This document shows, in pieces, positions 51,398-63,500 of a stretch of 64,000 nucleotides of DNA. A program made the position numbers and the translations under genes. The stretch's first letter is position 1, and the number at the start of each line of letters is the position of its first letter. This DNA comes from Megalopta genalis (lineage: Eukaryota; Arthropoda; Insecta; Hymenoptera; Halictidae): assembly GCF_051020955.1 (NCBI RefSeq), contig NW_027476730.1:85261-149260 (forward strand), given 5' to 3'. The notes under the pieces are model-generated. The model ran no database searches. It saw nothing but the letters and a program-made list of their open reading frames with translations, and was not told the DNA's origin.

Positions 51398-53378
51398 ACT
51401 TCGCATTGATTTGAAGATAAATCATGCGTTTCGCATGGATTTGAAGCTAACTCGTTTGTTTCGCATGCAGTTGATGCTAAATCATGTATATCACAAGTAT
51501 TTGAAGCTGAACCATTTGATTCTCGTGAAAATTAAGCTATACCATGTGTTTCGCTTGGATTTGAAGCTAAGCCTTCTACTTCGCATTGATTTGAAGCTAA
51601 ATCATGTGTTAGGCTTGGATTTGAAACTAAGCCTTCTACTTCGCATTGATTGGAAGCTAAAACTTGTGTTTGGTATGGATTTGAAGCTAACTCGTTTGTT
51701 TCGCCTGCATTCGAAGTTATATCACGTATAATCGCAAGTATTTGAAGCTCAGTCATCCGTTTCGCATGGATTTGAAGGTAACACGTTTGTTTCACTTGCA
51801 GTTGAAGCTCAATCATGTATATCACAAGTATTTGAAGCTGAACAATTTGTTTCGCATGAATACTAAGTTAAACCATGTGTTTCGCATGAGTATTAAGCTA
51901 AACCATGTTTTTGTAATGAATTTGAAGCTAAATCATGTGTTTCGCATGGATTTGAAGCCAACTGGTTTGTTTCGCCTGCAGTTGATGCTAAATCATGTAT
52001 GTCACAAGTATTTGAAGCTGAACAATTTGTTTCGCATGAATACTAAGTTAAACCATGTGTTTCGCATGAGTATTAAGCTAAACCATGTTTTTGTAATGAA
52101 TTTGAAGCTAAATCATGTGTTTCGCATGGATTTGAGGCCAACTCGTTTGTTTCGCCTGCAGTTGATTCTAAATCATGTATTTTACAAGCATTTGAATCTA
52201 AACCATTTGTTCCTCATGTATTTGAAGCTAAGCCTTCCACTTCGCATTGATGTGAAGCTAAATCATGTGTTTCGCTTGGATTTGAAGCTAACTCGATTGT
52301 TTCGAATGCAGTTGATGCTAAATCATGTATATCACAAGTATTTGAAGCTGAACTATTTGATTCTCGTGAAAATTAAGCTAAACCATATGTTTCGCTTGGA
52401 TTTGAAGCTAAACCTTCTACTTCGCATTGATTTGAAGCTAAATCATGTGTTTCGCTTGGATTTGAAACTGAGCCTTCTACTTCGCATTGATTTGGAGCTA
52501 AATCATGTATTTCGCATGGATTTAAAGCTAACACGTTTGTTTCGTATGCAGTTGAAGCTAATTCATGTATATCACAAGTATTTGAAGCTAAACCATTTCT
52601 TTCGCATGGATTTGAAGGTAAGCCTTCTACTTCGCATTGATTTGAAGCTAAATCATGTGTTCCGCTTGGATTTGAAGCTAACTTGTTTGTTTCGCATGCA
52701 GTTGAAGCTAAATCATGTATATCACAAGTATTAGTATCAAAACCATTTGTTTCGCATGGATTTGAAGCTAAGCCTTCTACTTCGCATTGATTTGAAGATA
52801 AATCATGCGTTTCGCATGGATTTGAAGCTAACTCGTTTGTTTCGCATGCAGTTGATGCTAAATCATGTATATCACAAGTATTTGAAGCTGAACCATTTGA
52901 TTCTCGTGAAAATTAAGCTATACCATGTGTTTCGCTTGGATTTGAAGCTAAGCCTTCTACTTCGCATTGATTTGAAGCTAAATCATGTGTTAGGCTTGGA
53001 TTTGAAACTAAGCCTTCTACTTCGCATTGATTGGAAGCTAAAACTTGTGTTTGGTATGGATTTGAAGCTAACTCGTTTGTTTCGCCTGCATTCGAAGTTA
53101 TATCACGTATAATCGCAAGTATTTGAAGCTCAGTCATCCGTATCGCATGGATTTGAAGGTAACACGTTTGTTTCACTTGCAGTTGAAGCTCAATCATGTA
53201 TATCACAAGTATTTGAAGCTGAACAATTTGTTTCGCATGAATACTAAGTTAAACCATGTGTTTCGCATGAGTATTAAGCTAAACCATGTTTTTGTAATGA
53301 ATTTGAAGCTAAATCATGTGTTTCGCATGGATTTGAAGCCAACTGGTTTGTTTCGCCTGCAGTTGATGCTAAATCATG
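50617..53378. repeat. Clean tandem duplication of 1381 bp
   Basis: Copy 1 is about 50617-51997 and copy 2 about 51998-53378 (46 x 30 + 1 each). Both begin at TATGTCACAAG; the next unit after copy 2 has TATATCACAAG. The few differences include AAATCGTG near 50881 against AAATCATG near 52262 and CCGTTTCGC against CCGTATCGC near 51758 and 53139. This is one of the youngest events in the window. Confidence 0.9.
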
Positions 53379-53446
53379 TATATCACAAGTATTTGAAGCT
53401 GAACCATTTGATTCTCGTGAAAATTAAGCTAAACCACGTGTTTCGC

Positions 53447-56400
53447 TTGGATTTGAAGCTAAGCCTTCTACATCGCATTGATTTGAAGCTAAATCATGTG
53501 TTTCGCTTGGATTTGAAACTAAGCCTTCTACTTCGCATTGATTGGAAGCTAAATCTTGTGTTTGGTATGGATTTGAAGCTAACACGGTTGTTTCGCCTGC
53601 ATTCGAAGTTATATCACGTATAATCGCAAGTATTTGAAGCTCAGTCATCCGTTTCGCATGGATTTGAAGCTAAGCCTTCTACTTCGCATTGATTTGAAGC
53701 TAAATCATATGTTTCGCTTGGATTTGAAGGTAACACGTTTGTTTCACTTGCAGTTGAATCTCAATCATGTATATCACAAGTATTTGAAGCTGAACAATTT
53801 GTTTCGCATGAATACTAAGTTAAACCATGTGTTTCGCATGAGTATTAAGCTAAACCACGTTTTTGTAATGAATTTGAAGCTAAACCATGTGTTTCGCATG
53901 GATTTGAAGCCAACTCGTTTGTTTCGCCTGCAGTTGATTCTAAATCATGTATTTTACAAGTATTTGAACCTAAACCATTTGTTCCTCATGTATTTGAAGC
54001 TAAGCCTTCCACTTCGCATTGATGTGAAGCTAAATCATGTGTTTCGCTTGGATTTGAAGGTAACACGTTTGTTTCACTTGCAGTTGAAGCTCAATCATGT
54101 ACATCACAAGTATTTGAAGCTGAACCATTTGATTCTCGTGAAAATTAAGCTAAACCATATGTTTCGTTTGGATTTGAAGCTAAGCCTTCTACTTCGCATT
54201 GATTTGAAGCTAAATCATGTGTTTCGCTTGGATTTGAAGCTAAGCTTTCTACTTCGCATTGATTTGAAGCTAAATCATGTGTTTCGCTTGGATTTGAAAC
54301 TAAGCCTTCTACTTCGCATTGATTGGAAGCTAAATCTTGTGTTTGGTATGGATTTGAAGCTAACACGGTTGTTTCGCCTGCATTCGAAGTTATATCACGT
54401 ATAATCGCAAGTATTTGAAGCTCAGTCATCCGTTTCGCATGGATTTGAAGCTAAGCCTTCTACTTCGCATTGATTTGAAGCTAAATCATATGTTTCGCTT
54501 GGATTTGAAGGTAACACGTTTGTTTCACTTGCAGTTGAATCTCAATCATGTATATCACAAGTATTTGAAGCTGAACAATTTGTTTCGCATGAATACTAAG
54601 TTAAACCATGTGTTTCGCATGAGTATTAAGCTAAACCACGTTTTTGTAATGAATTTGAAGCTAAACCATGTGTTTCGCATGGATTTGAAGCCAACCCGTT
54701 TGTTTCGCCTGCAGTTGATTCTAAATCATGTATTTTACAAGTATTTGAACCTAAACCATTTGTTCCTCATGTATTTGAAGCTAAGCCTTCCACTTCGCAT
54801 TGATGTGAAGCTAAATCATGTGTTTCGCTTGGATTTGAAGGTAACACGTTTGTTTCACTTGCAGTTGAAGCTCAATCATGTACATCACAAGTATTTGAAG
54901 CTGAACCATTTGATTCTCGTGAAAATTAAGCTAAACCATATGTTTCGTTTGGATTTGAAGCTAAGCCTTCTACTTCGCATTGATTTGAAGCTAAATCATG
55001 TGTTTCGCTTGGATTTGAAGCTAAGCTTTCTACTTCGCATTGATTTGAAGCTAAATCATGTGTTTCGCTTGGATTTGAAACTGAGCCTTCTACTTCGCAT
55101 TGATTGGAAGCTAAATCTTGTGTTTGGTATGGATTTGAAGCTAACACGGTTGTTTCGCCTGCATTCGAAGTTATATCACGTATAATCGCAAGTATTTGAA
55201 GCTCAGTCATCCGTTTCGCATGGATTTGAAGCTAAGCCTTCTACTTCGCATTGATTTGAAGCTAAATCATATGTTTCGCTTGGATTTGAAGGTAACACGT
55301 TTGTTTCACTTGCAGTTGAAGCTCAATCATGTATGTCACAAGTATTTGAAGCTGAACAATTTGTTTCGCATGAATACTAAGTTAAACCATGTGTTTCGCA
55401 TGAGTATTAAGCTAAACCATGTTTTTGTAATGAATTTGAAGCTAAATCATGTGTTTCGCATGGATTTGAGGCCAACTCGTTTGTTTCGCCTGCAGTTGAT
55501 TCTAAATCATGTATTTTACAAGCATTTGAATCTAAACCATTTGTTCCTCATGTATTTGAAGCTAAGCCTTCCACTTCGCATTGATGTGAAGCTAAATCGT
55601 GTGTTTCGCTTGGATTTGAAGCTAACTCGATTGTTTCGAATGCAGTTGATGCTAAATCATGTATATCACAAGTATTTGAAGCTGAACTATTTGATTCTCG
55701 TGAAAATTAAGCTAAACCATATGTTTCGCTTGGATTTGAAGCTAAACCTTCTACTTCGCATTGATTTGAAGCTAAATCATGTGTTTCGCTTGGATTTGAA
55801 ACTGAGCCTTCTACTTCGCATTGATTTGGAGCTAAATCATGTATTTCGCATGGATTTAAAGCTAACACGTTTGTTTCGTATGCAGTTGAAGCTAATTCAT
55901 GTATATCACAAGTATTTGAAGCTAAACCATTTCTTTCGCATGGATTTGAAGGTAAGCCTTCTACTTCGCATTGATTTGAAGCTAAATCATGTGTTCCGCT
56001 TGGATTTGAAGCTAACTTGTTTGTTTCGCATGCAGTTGAAGCTAAATCATGTATATCACAAGTATTAGTATCAAAACCATTTGTTTCGCATGGATTTGAA
56101 GCTAAGCCTTCTACATCGCATTGATTTGAAGCTAAATCATGTGTTTCGCTTGGATTTGAAACTAAGCCTTCTACTTCGCATTGATTGGAAGCTAAATCTT
56201 GTGTTTGGTATGGATTTGAAGCTAACACGGTTGTTTCGCCTGCATTCGAAGTTATATCACGTATAATCGCAAGTATTTGAAGCTCAGTCATCCGTTTCGC
56301 ATGGATTTGAAGCTAAGCCTTCTACTTCGCATTGATTTGAAGCTAAATCATATGTTTCGCTTGGATTTGAAGGTAACACGTTTGTTTCACTTGCAGTTGA

Positions 56401-57931
56401 ATCTCAATCATGTATATCACAAGTATTTGAAGCTGAACAATTTGTTTCGCATGAATACTAAGTTAAACCATGTGTTTCGCATGAGTATTAAGCTAAACCA
56501 CGTTTTTGTAATGAATTTGAAGCTAAACCATGTGTTTCGCATGGATTTGAAGCCAACTCGTTTGTTTCGCCTGCAGTTGATTCTAAATCATGTATTTTAC
56601 AAGTATTTGAACCTAAACCATTTGTTCCTCATGTATTTGAAGCTAAGCCTTCCACTTCGCATTGATGTGAAGCTAAATCATGTGTTTCGCTTGGATTTGA
56701 AGGTAACACGTTTGTTTCACTTGCAGTTGAAGCTCAATCATGTACATCACAAGTATTTGAAGCTGAACCATTTGATTCTCGTGAAAATTAAGCTAAACCA
56801 TATGTTTCGTTTGGATTTGAAGCTAAGCCTTCTACTTCGCATTGATTTGAAGCTAAATCATGTGTTTCGCTTGGATTTGAAGCTAAGCTTTCTACTTCGC
56901 ATTGATTTGAAGCTAAATCATGTGTTTCGCTTGGATTTGAAACTAAGCCTTCTACTTCGCATTGATTGGAAGCTAAATCTTGTGTTTGGTATGGATTTGA
57001 AGCTAACACGGTTGTTTCGCCTGCATTCGAAGTTATATCACGTATAATCGCAAGTATTTGAAGCTCAGTCATCCGTTTCGCATGGATTTGAAGCTAAGCC
57101 TTCTACTTCGCATTGATTTGAAGCTAAATCATATGTTTCGCTTGGATTTGAAGGTAACACGTTTGTTTCACTTGCAGTTGAATCTCAATCATGTATATCA
57201 CAAGTATTTGAAGCTGAACAATTTGTTTCGCATGAATACTAAGTTAAACCATGTGTTTCGCATGAGTATTAAGCTAAACCACGTTTTTGTAATGAATTTG
57301 AAGCTAAACCATGTGTTTCGCATGGATTTGAAGCCAACCCGTTTGTTTCGCCTGCAGTTGATTCTAAATCATGTATTTTACAAGTATTTGAACCTAAACC
57401 ATTTGTTCCTCATGTATTTGAAGCTAAGCCTTCCACTTCGCATTGATGTGAAGCTAAATCATGTGTTTCGCTTGGATTTGAAGGTAACACGTTTGTTTCA
57501 CTTGCAGTTGAAGCTCAATCATGTACATCACAAGTATTTGAAGCTGAACCATTTGATTCTCGTGAAAATTAAGCTAAACCATATGTTTCGTTTGGATTTG
57601 AAGCTAAGCCTTCTACTTCGCATTGATTTGAAGCTAAATCATGTGTTTCGCTTGGATTTGAAGCTAAGCTTTCTACTTCGCATTGATTTGAAGCTAAATC
57701 ATGTGTTTCGCTTGGATTTGAAACTGAGCCTTCTACTTCGCATTGATTGGAAGCTAAATCTTGTGTTTGGTATGGATTTGAAGCTAACACGGTTGTTTCG
57801 CCTGCATTCGAAGTTATATCACGTATAATCGCAAGTATTTGAAGCTCAGTCATCCGTTTCGCATGGATTTGAAGCTAAGCCTTCTACTTCGCATTGATTT
57901 GAAGCTAAATCATATGTTTCGCTTGGATTTG
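53447..57931. repeat. 2643-bp super-HOR duplication (781 + 781 + 1081)
   Basis: The order from about 53447 recurs from about 56090 at an offset of 2643, starting at the shared variant CTACATCGCATTG (53471 and 56114). Alternating marks confirm the pairing: GCCAACTCG then GCCAACCCG in both sets, and AAACTAAGCC then AAACTGAGCC. Copy 2 lacks the 1081-bp member and is followed at 57839 by a more diverged 781-bp copy. Confidence 0.9.
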
Positions 57932-58619
57932 ATGGTAACACGTTTGTTTCACTTGCAGTTGAAGCTCAATCATGTATATCACAAGTATTTGAAGCTGAAC
58001 AATTTGTTTCGCATGAATACTAAGTTAAACCATGTGATTCGCATGAGTATTAAGCTAAACCATGTTTTTGTAATGAATTTGAAGCTAAATCATGTGTTTC
58101 GCATGGATTTGAAGCCAACTCGTTTGTTTCGCCTGCAGTTGATTCTAAATCATGTTTTTTACAAGTGTTTGGACCTAAACCATTTGTTCCTCATGTATTT
58201 GAAGCTAAGCCTTCCACTTCGCATTGATGTGAAGCTAAATCATGTCTTTCGCTTGGATTTGAAGCTAACTCGATTGTTTCGAATGCAGTTGATGCTAAAT
58301 CATGTATATCACAAGTATTTGAAGCTGAACCATTTGATTCTCGTGAAAATTAAGCTAAACCATATGTTTCGCTTGGATTTGAAGCTAAGCCTTCTACTTC
58401 GCATTGATTTGAAGCTAAATCATGTGTTTCGCTTGGATTTTAAACTAAGCCTTCTACTTCGCATTGATTTGAAGCTAAATCATGTGTTTCGCTTGGATTT
58501 GATACTAAGCCTTCTACTTCGCATTGATTGGAAGCTAAATCTTGTGTTTGGTATGGATTTGAAGCTAACTCGGTTGTTTCGCCTGCATTCGAAGTTATAT
58601 CACGTATAATCGCAAGTAT

Positions 58620-59460
58620 TTGAAGCCCAGTCATCCGTTTCGCATGGATTTGAAGCTAAGCCTTCTACTTCGCATTGATTTGACGCTAAATCATGTGTTT
58701 CGCTCGGATTTGAAGCTAACTCATTTGTTTCTCCTGCATTTGAACCAATATCACTTATATTCGCCAGTATTTGTAGATAAATCATTCGTTTCTCATGGAT
58801 TTGTATCTAAGCCCCCTACTTCGTATTGATTTGAAGCTGAGCCATGTATTCGCTTGTATTTGAGGCCAACTCGTTTGTTTCGCCTGCAGTAGAAGCTAAA
58901 TCATGTATATCACAAGTATTTGAAGCTAAACCTATTGTTTCGCATTGATTTGAAGCTAAGACTTCTACGTCGCACTGATTTGAAGCTAAATCATGAGTTT
59001 GGTTTGGATTTGAAGGTAACACGTTTGTTTCGCACGCAGATGAAGCTAAATCAAGTATATCACAAGTATTTGAAGCTGAACCATTTGATTCGCATGAATA
59101 TTAAGCTAAACCATGTGTTTCGCAAGAATATTAAGCTAAACCATGTGTTTCGCATGAATTTGCAGCTAAATGATGTGTTTCACATGGATTTGAAGCTAAC
59201 TCGATTGTTTCGCCTGCATTTGAAGCTATATTACTTATATCGCAAGTATTTGAAGCTAAATCATTTGTGTCGCATGGATTTGCAGCTAAGACTTCTATTT
59301 CGCATTGATTTGAACCTAAATCAACCGTTTCGCATGTATTTGAAGCTATCTCGTTTGTTTCGCCTGCATTTGAAGCTATATCACTTATATTCGCAAGTAT
59401 TTGAAGGTCAATCATTCGTTTCGCATGAATTTGAAGCTAAGCCTTCTAGTTCGCATTGAT
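58620..59460. repeat. V block, copy 2, with flanking units
   Basis: After the last ladder landmark come units with TATATTCGCCAGTATTTG, GCCCCCTACTTCG and GTATTCGCTTGTATTTG (also near 49085-49200 and 61670-61770), then a V block copy at about 58940-59450. Confidence 0.78.
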
Positions 59461-60570
59461 TTGAAGCTAAATCATGTGTTTCGCTTGGATTTTAAGCTAA
59501 TTCGGTTATTTTGGATGCAGTTGAAGCTAAATCATGTATATCACAAGTATTTGAAGCTGAACAATTTGTTTCGCATGAATATTAAGTTAAACCATGTGTT
59601 TCGCATGAGTATTAAGCTAAACAATGTGATTCGCATTGATTTGAAGCTAAATCATGTGCTTCGCATGGATTTGAAGCTAACTCGTTTGTTTCGCATACAT
59701 TTGAAGCTAAATCACGTATATCACAACTATTTGAAGCTAAACTATTTGTTTCGCATGGATTCGATGATCAGCCTTCTATTTCGCATAGATTTGAAGCTAT
59801 ATCATGTATATCACAAGTATTTGTAGCAAAACCATTTGTTTCGCATGGATTTGAAGCTAAGCCTTCTACTTCGCTTTGATTTGAAGCTAAATCATGTGTT
59901 CCGCATGGATTTGAAGCTAACTTGTTTGTTTCGCATGCAGTTGAAGCTAAATCATGTATATCACAATTATTTGTATCAAAACCATTTGTTTCGCATGGAT
60001 TTGAAGCTAAGCCTTCTACTTCGCATTGATTTGAAGCTAAATCATATGCTTCGCATGGATTTGAAGCTAACTCGTTTGTTTCGCATGCCGTTGATGCAAA
60101 ATCATGTATATCACAAGTATTTGAAGCTGAACCATTTGATTCTCGTGAAAATTAAGCTAAACCATGTGTTTCGCTTGGATTTGAAGCTAAGCCTTCTACT
60201 TCGCATTGATTTGAAGCTAAATCATGTGTTTCGCTTGGATTTGGAGCTAACTCGTTTGTTTCGCATACATTTGAAGCTAAATCATGTATATCACAAGTAT
60301 TTGAAGCAAAACCATTTGATTCGCATGGATTTGAAACAAAGCCTTCTACTTCGCATTGATTTGAAGCTAAATCATGTTTTTCGCTTGGATTTGAAACTAA
60401 GCCTTCTACTTCGCATTGAATTGAAGCTAAATCATGTGTTTCGCATGAATTTGAATCTAACTCGTTTGTTTTGCTTGAATTCGAAGCTATATCTCTTACA
60501 TTCGCAAGTATTTGAAGTTCAATCATCCGTTTCGCATGGATTTGAAGCTAAGCCTTCTACTTCGCATTGA
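59440..60570. repeat. U block, copy 3, plus domain V pentamers
   Basis: U block variants are followed by units matching 45470-45850 and 62660-63060 (TCATGTTTTTCGC, GCATTGAATTGAAGC, ATATCTCTTACATTCGC). Bases 60152-60526 match 62645-63019 at an offset of 2493. No gene is visible. Confidence 0.78.
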
Positions 60571-63500
60571 TTTGAAGCTAAATCATGTGTGTCGCTTGGA
60601 TTTGAAGCTAACTCGTTTGTTTCGCATACATTTGAAGCTAAATCACGTATATCACAATTATTTGAAGCTAAACTATTTGTTTCGCATGGATTCGATGATC
60701 AGCCTTCTATTTCGCATAGATTTGAAGCTAAATCATGTATATCACAAGTATTTGTAGCAAAACCATTTGTTTCGCATGGATTTGAAGCTAAGCCTTCTAC
60801 TTCGCTTTGATTTGAAGCTAAATCATGTGTTTCGCATGGATTTGAAGCTAACTTGTTTGTTTCGCATGCAGTTGAAGCTAAATCATGTATATCACAAGTA
60901 TTTGTACCAAAACCATTTGTTTCGCATGGATTTGATGCTAAGCCTTCTACTTCGCATTGATTTGTAGATAAATCATGCGTTTCGCATGGATTTGAAGCTA
61001 ACTCGTTTGTTTCGCCTGCATTCGAAGTTATATCACGTATAATCGTAAGTATTTGAAGCTCAGTCATCCGTTTCGCATGGATTTGAAGCTAAGCCTTCTA
61101 CTTCGCATTGATTTGAAGCTAAATCATATGTTTCGCTTGGATTTGAAGGTAACACGATTGTTTCACTTGCAGTTGAAGCTGAATCATGTATATCACAAGT
61201 ATTTGAAGCTGAACAATTTGTTTCGCATGAATATTAAGTTAAACCATGTGTTTCGCATGAGTATTAAGCTAAACCAAGTTTTTGTAATGAATTTGAAGCT
61301 AAATCATGTGTTTCGCATGGATTTGAAGCCAACTCGTTTGTTTCGCCTGCAGTTGATTCAAAATCATGTATTTTACAAGTATTTGAACCTAAACCATTTG
61401 TTCCTCATGTATTTGAAGCTAAGCCGTCCACTTCGCATTGATGTGAAGCTAAATCATGTGTTTAGCTTGGATTTGAAGCTAACTCGATTGTTTCGAATGC
61501 AGTTGATGCTAAATCATGTATATCACAAGTATTTGAAGCTGAACCATTTGATTCTCGTGAAAATTAAGCTAAACCACGTGTTTCGCTTGGATTTGAAGCT
61601 AAGCCTTCTACATCGCATTGATTTGAAGCTAACTCATTTGTTTCTCCTGCATTTGAACCAATATCACTTATATTCGCCAGTATTTGTAGATAAATCATTC
61701 GTTTCTCATGGATTTGTATCTAAGCCCACTACTTCGTATTTATTTGAAGCTGAACCATGTATTCGCTTGTATTTGAGGCCAACTCGTTTGTTTCGCCTGC
61801 AGTAGAAGCTAAATCATGTATATCACAAGTATTTGAAGCTAAACCTATTGTTTCGCATTGATTTGAAGCTAAGACTTCTACGTCGCACTGATTTGAAGCT
61901 AAATCATGTGTTTGGTTTGGATTTGAAGGTAACACGTTAGTTTCGCACGCAGATGAAGCTAAACCAAGTATATCACAAGTATTTGAAGCTAAATCATTTG
62001 TGTCGCATGGATTTGCAGCTAAGACTTCTATTTCGCATTGATTTGAACCTACATCAACCGTTTCGCTTGTATTTGAAGCTATCTCGTTTGTTTCGCCTGC
62101 ATTTGAAGCTATATCACTTATATTCGCAAGTATTTGAAGGTCAATCATTCGTTTCGCATGAATTTGAAGCTAAGCCTTCTACTTCGCATTGATTTGAAGC
62201 TAAATCATATGTTTCGCTTGGATTTGAAGGTAACATGTTTGTTTCACTTGCAGTTGAAGCTCAATCATGTATATCACAAGTATTTGAAGCTGAACAATTT
62301 GTTTCGCATGAATACTAAGTTAAACCATGTGTTTCGCATGAGTATTAAGCTAAACCATGTTTTTGTAATGAATTTGAAGCTAAATCATGTGTTTCGCATG
62401 GATTTGAAGCCAACTCGTTTGATTCGCCTGCAGTTGATTCTAAATCATGTATTTTACAAGTATTTGAACCTAAACCATTTGTTCCTCATGTATTTGAAGC
62501 TAAGCCTTCCACTTCGCATTGATGTGAAGCTAAATCATGTGTTTCGCTTGGATTTGAAGCTAACTCGATTGTTTCGAATGCAGTTGATGCTAAATCATGT
62601 ATATCACAAGTATTTGAAGCTGAACCATTTGATTCTCGTGAAAATTAAGCTAAACCATGTGTTTCGCTTGGATTAGAAGCTAAGCCTTCTACTTCGCATT
62701 GATTTGAAGCTAAATCATGTGTTTCGCTTGGATTTGGAGCTAACTCGTTTGTTTCGCATACATTTGAAGTTAAATCATGAATATCACAAGTAATTGAAGC
62801 AAAACCATTTGATTCGCATGGATTTGAAACAAAGCCTTCTACTTCGCATTGATTTGAAGCTAAATCATGTTTTTCGCTTGGATTTGAAACTAAGCCTTCT
62901 ACTTCGCATTGAATTGAAGCTAAATCATGTGTTTCGCATGAAATTGAATCTAACTCGTTTGTTTTGCTTGAATTCGAAGCTATATCTCTTACATTCGCAA
63001 GTATTTGAAGTTCAATCATTCGTTTCGCATGGATTTGAAGCTAAGGCTTCTAGTTCGCATTGATTTGAAGCTAAATCATGTGTTTCGCATGGATTTGAAG
63101 CCAACTCGTTTGTTTCGCCTGCAGTTGATTCTAAATCATGTATTTCACAAGTATTTGAACCTAAACCATTTGTTCCTCATGTATTTGAAACTAAGCCTTC
63201 TACTTCGCATTGCATTGAAGCTAAATCATGTGTTTCGCATGAATTTGAATCTAACTCGTTTGTTTTGCTTGAATTCGAAGCTATATCTCTTACATTCGCA
63301 AGTATTTGAAGTTCAATCATTCGTTTCGCATGGATTTGAAGCTAAGGCTTCTAGTTCGCATTGATTTGAAGCTAAATCATATGTTTCGCTTGGATTTGAA
63401 GGTAACACGTTTGTTTCACTTGCAGTTCAAGCTCAATCATGTATATCACAAGTATTTGAAGCTGAACAATTTGTTTCGCATGAATACTAAGTTAAACCAT

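Larger units (their letters stand above)
47868..58620. repeat. HOR ladder in which every landmark interval is 30n+1 bp
   Basis: The landmark TTGAAGCTCAGTCATCCG or a close variant, which follows the 31-nt unit GTATAATCGCAAG, occurs at 47868, 48589, 50210, 50481, 51742, 53123, 53634, 54415, 55196, 56277, 57058, 57839 and 58620. The twelve intervals are 721, 1621, 271, 1261, 1381, 511, 781, 781, 1081, 781, 781 and 781, each 30n+1. Each landmark therefore advances the reading frame by one base, and three successive copies use all three frames. Plus-strand open stretches of 256 codons are recreated in each 781-bp copy but never join. Confidence 0.93.
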
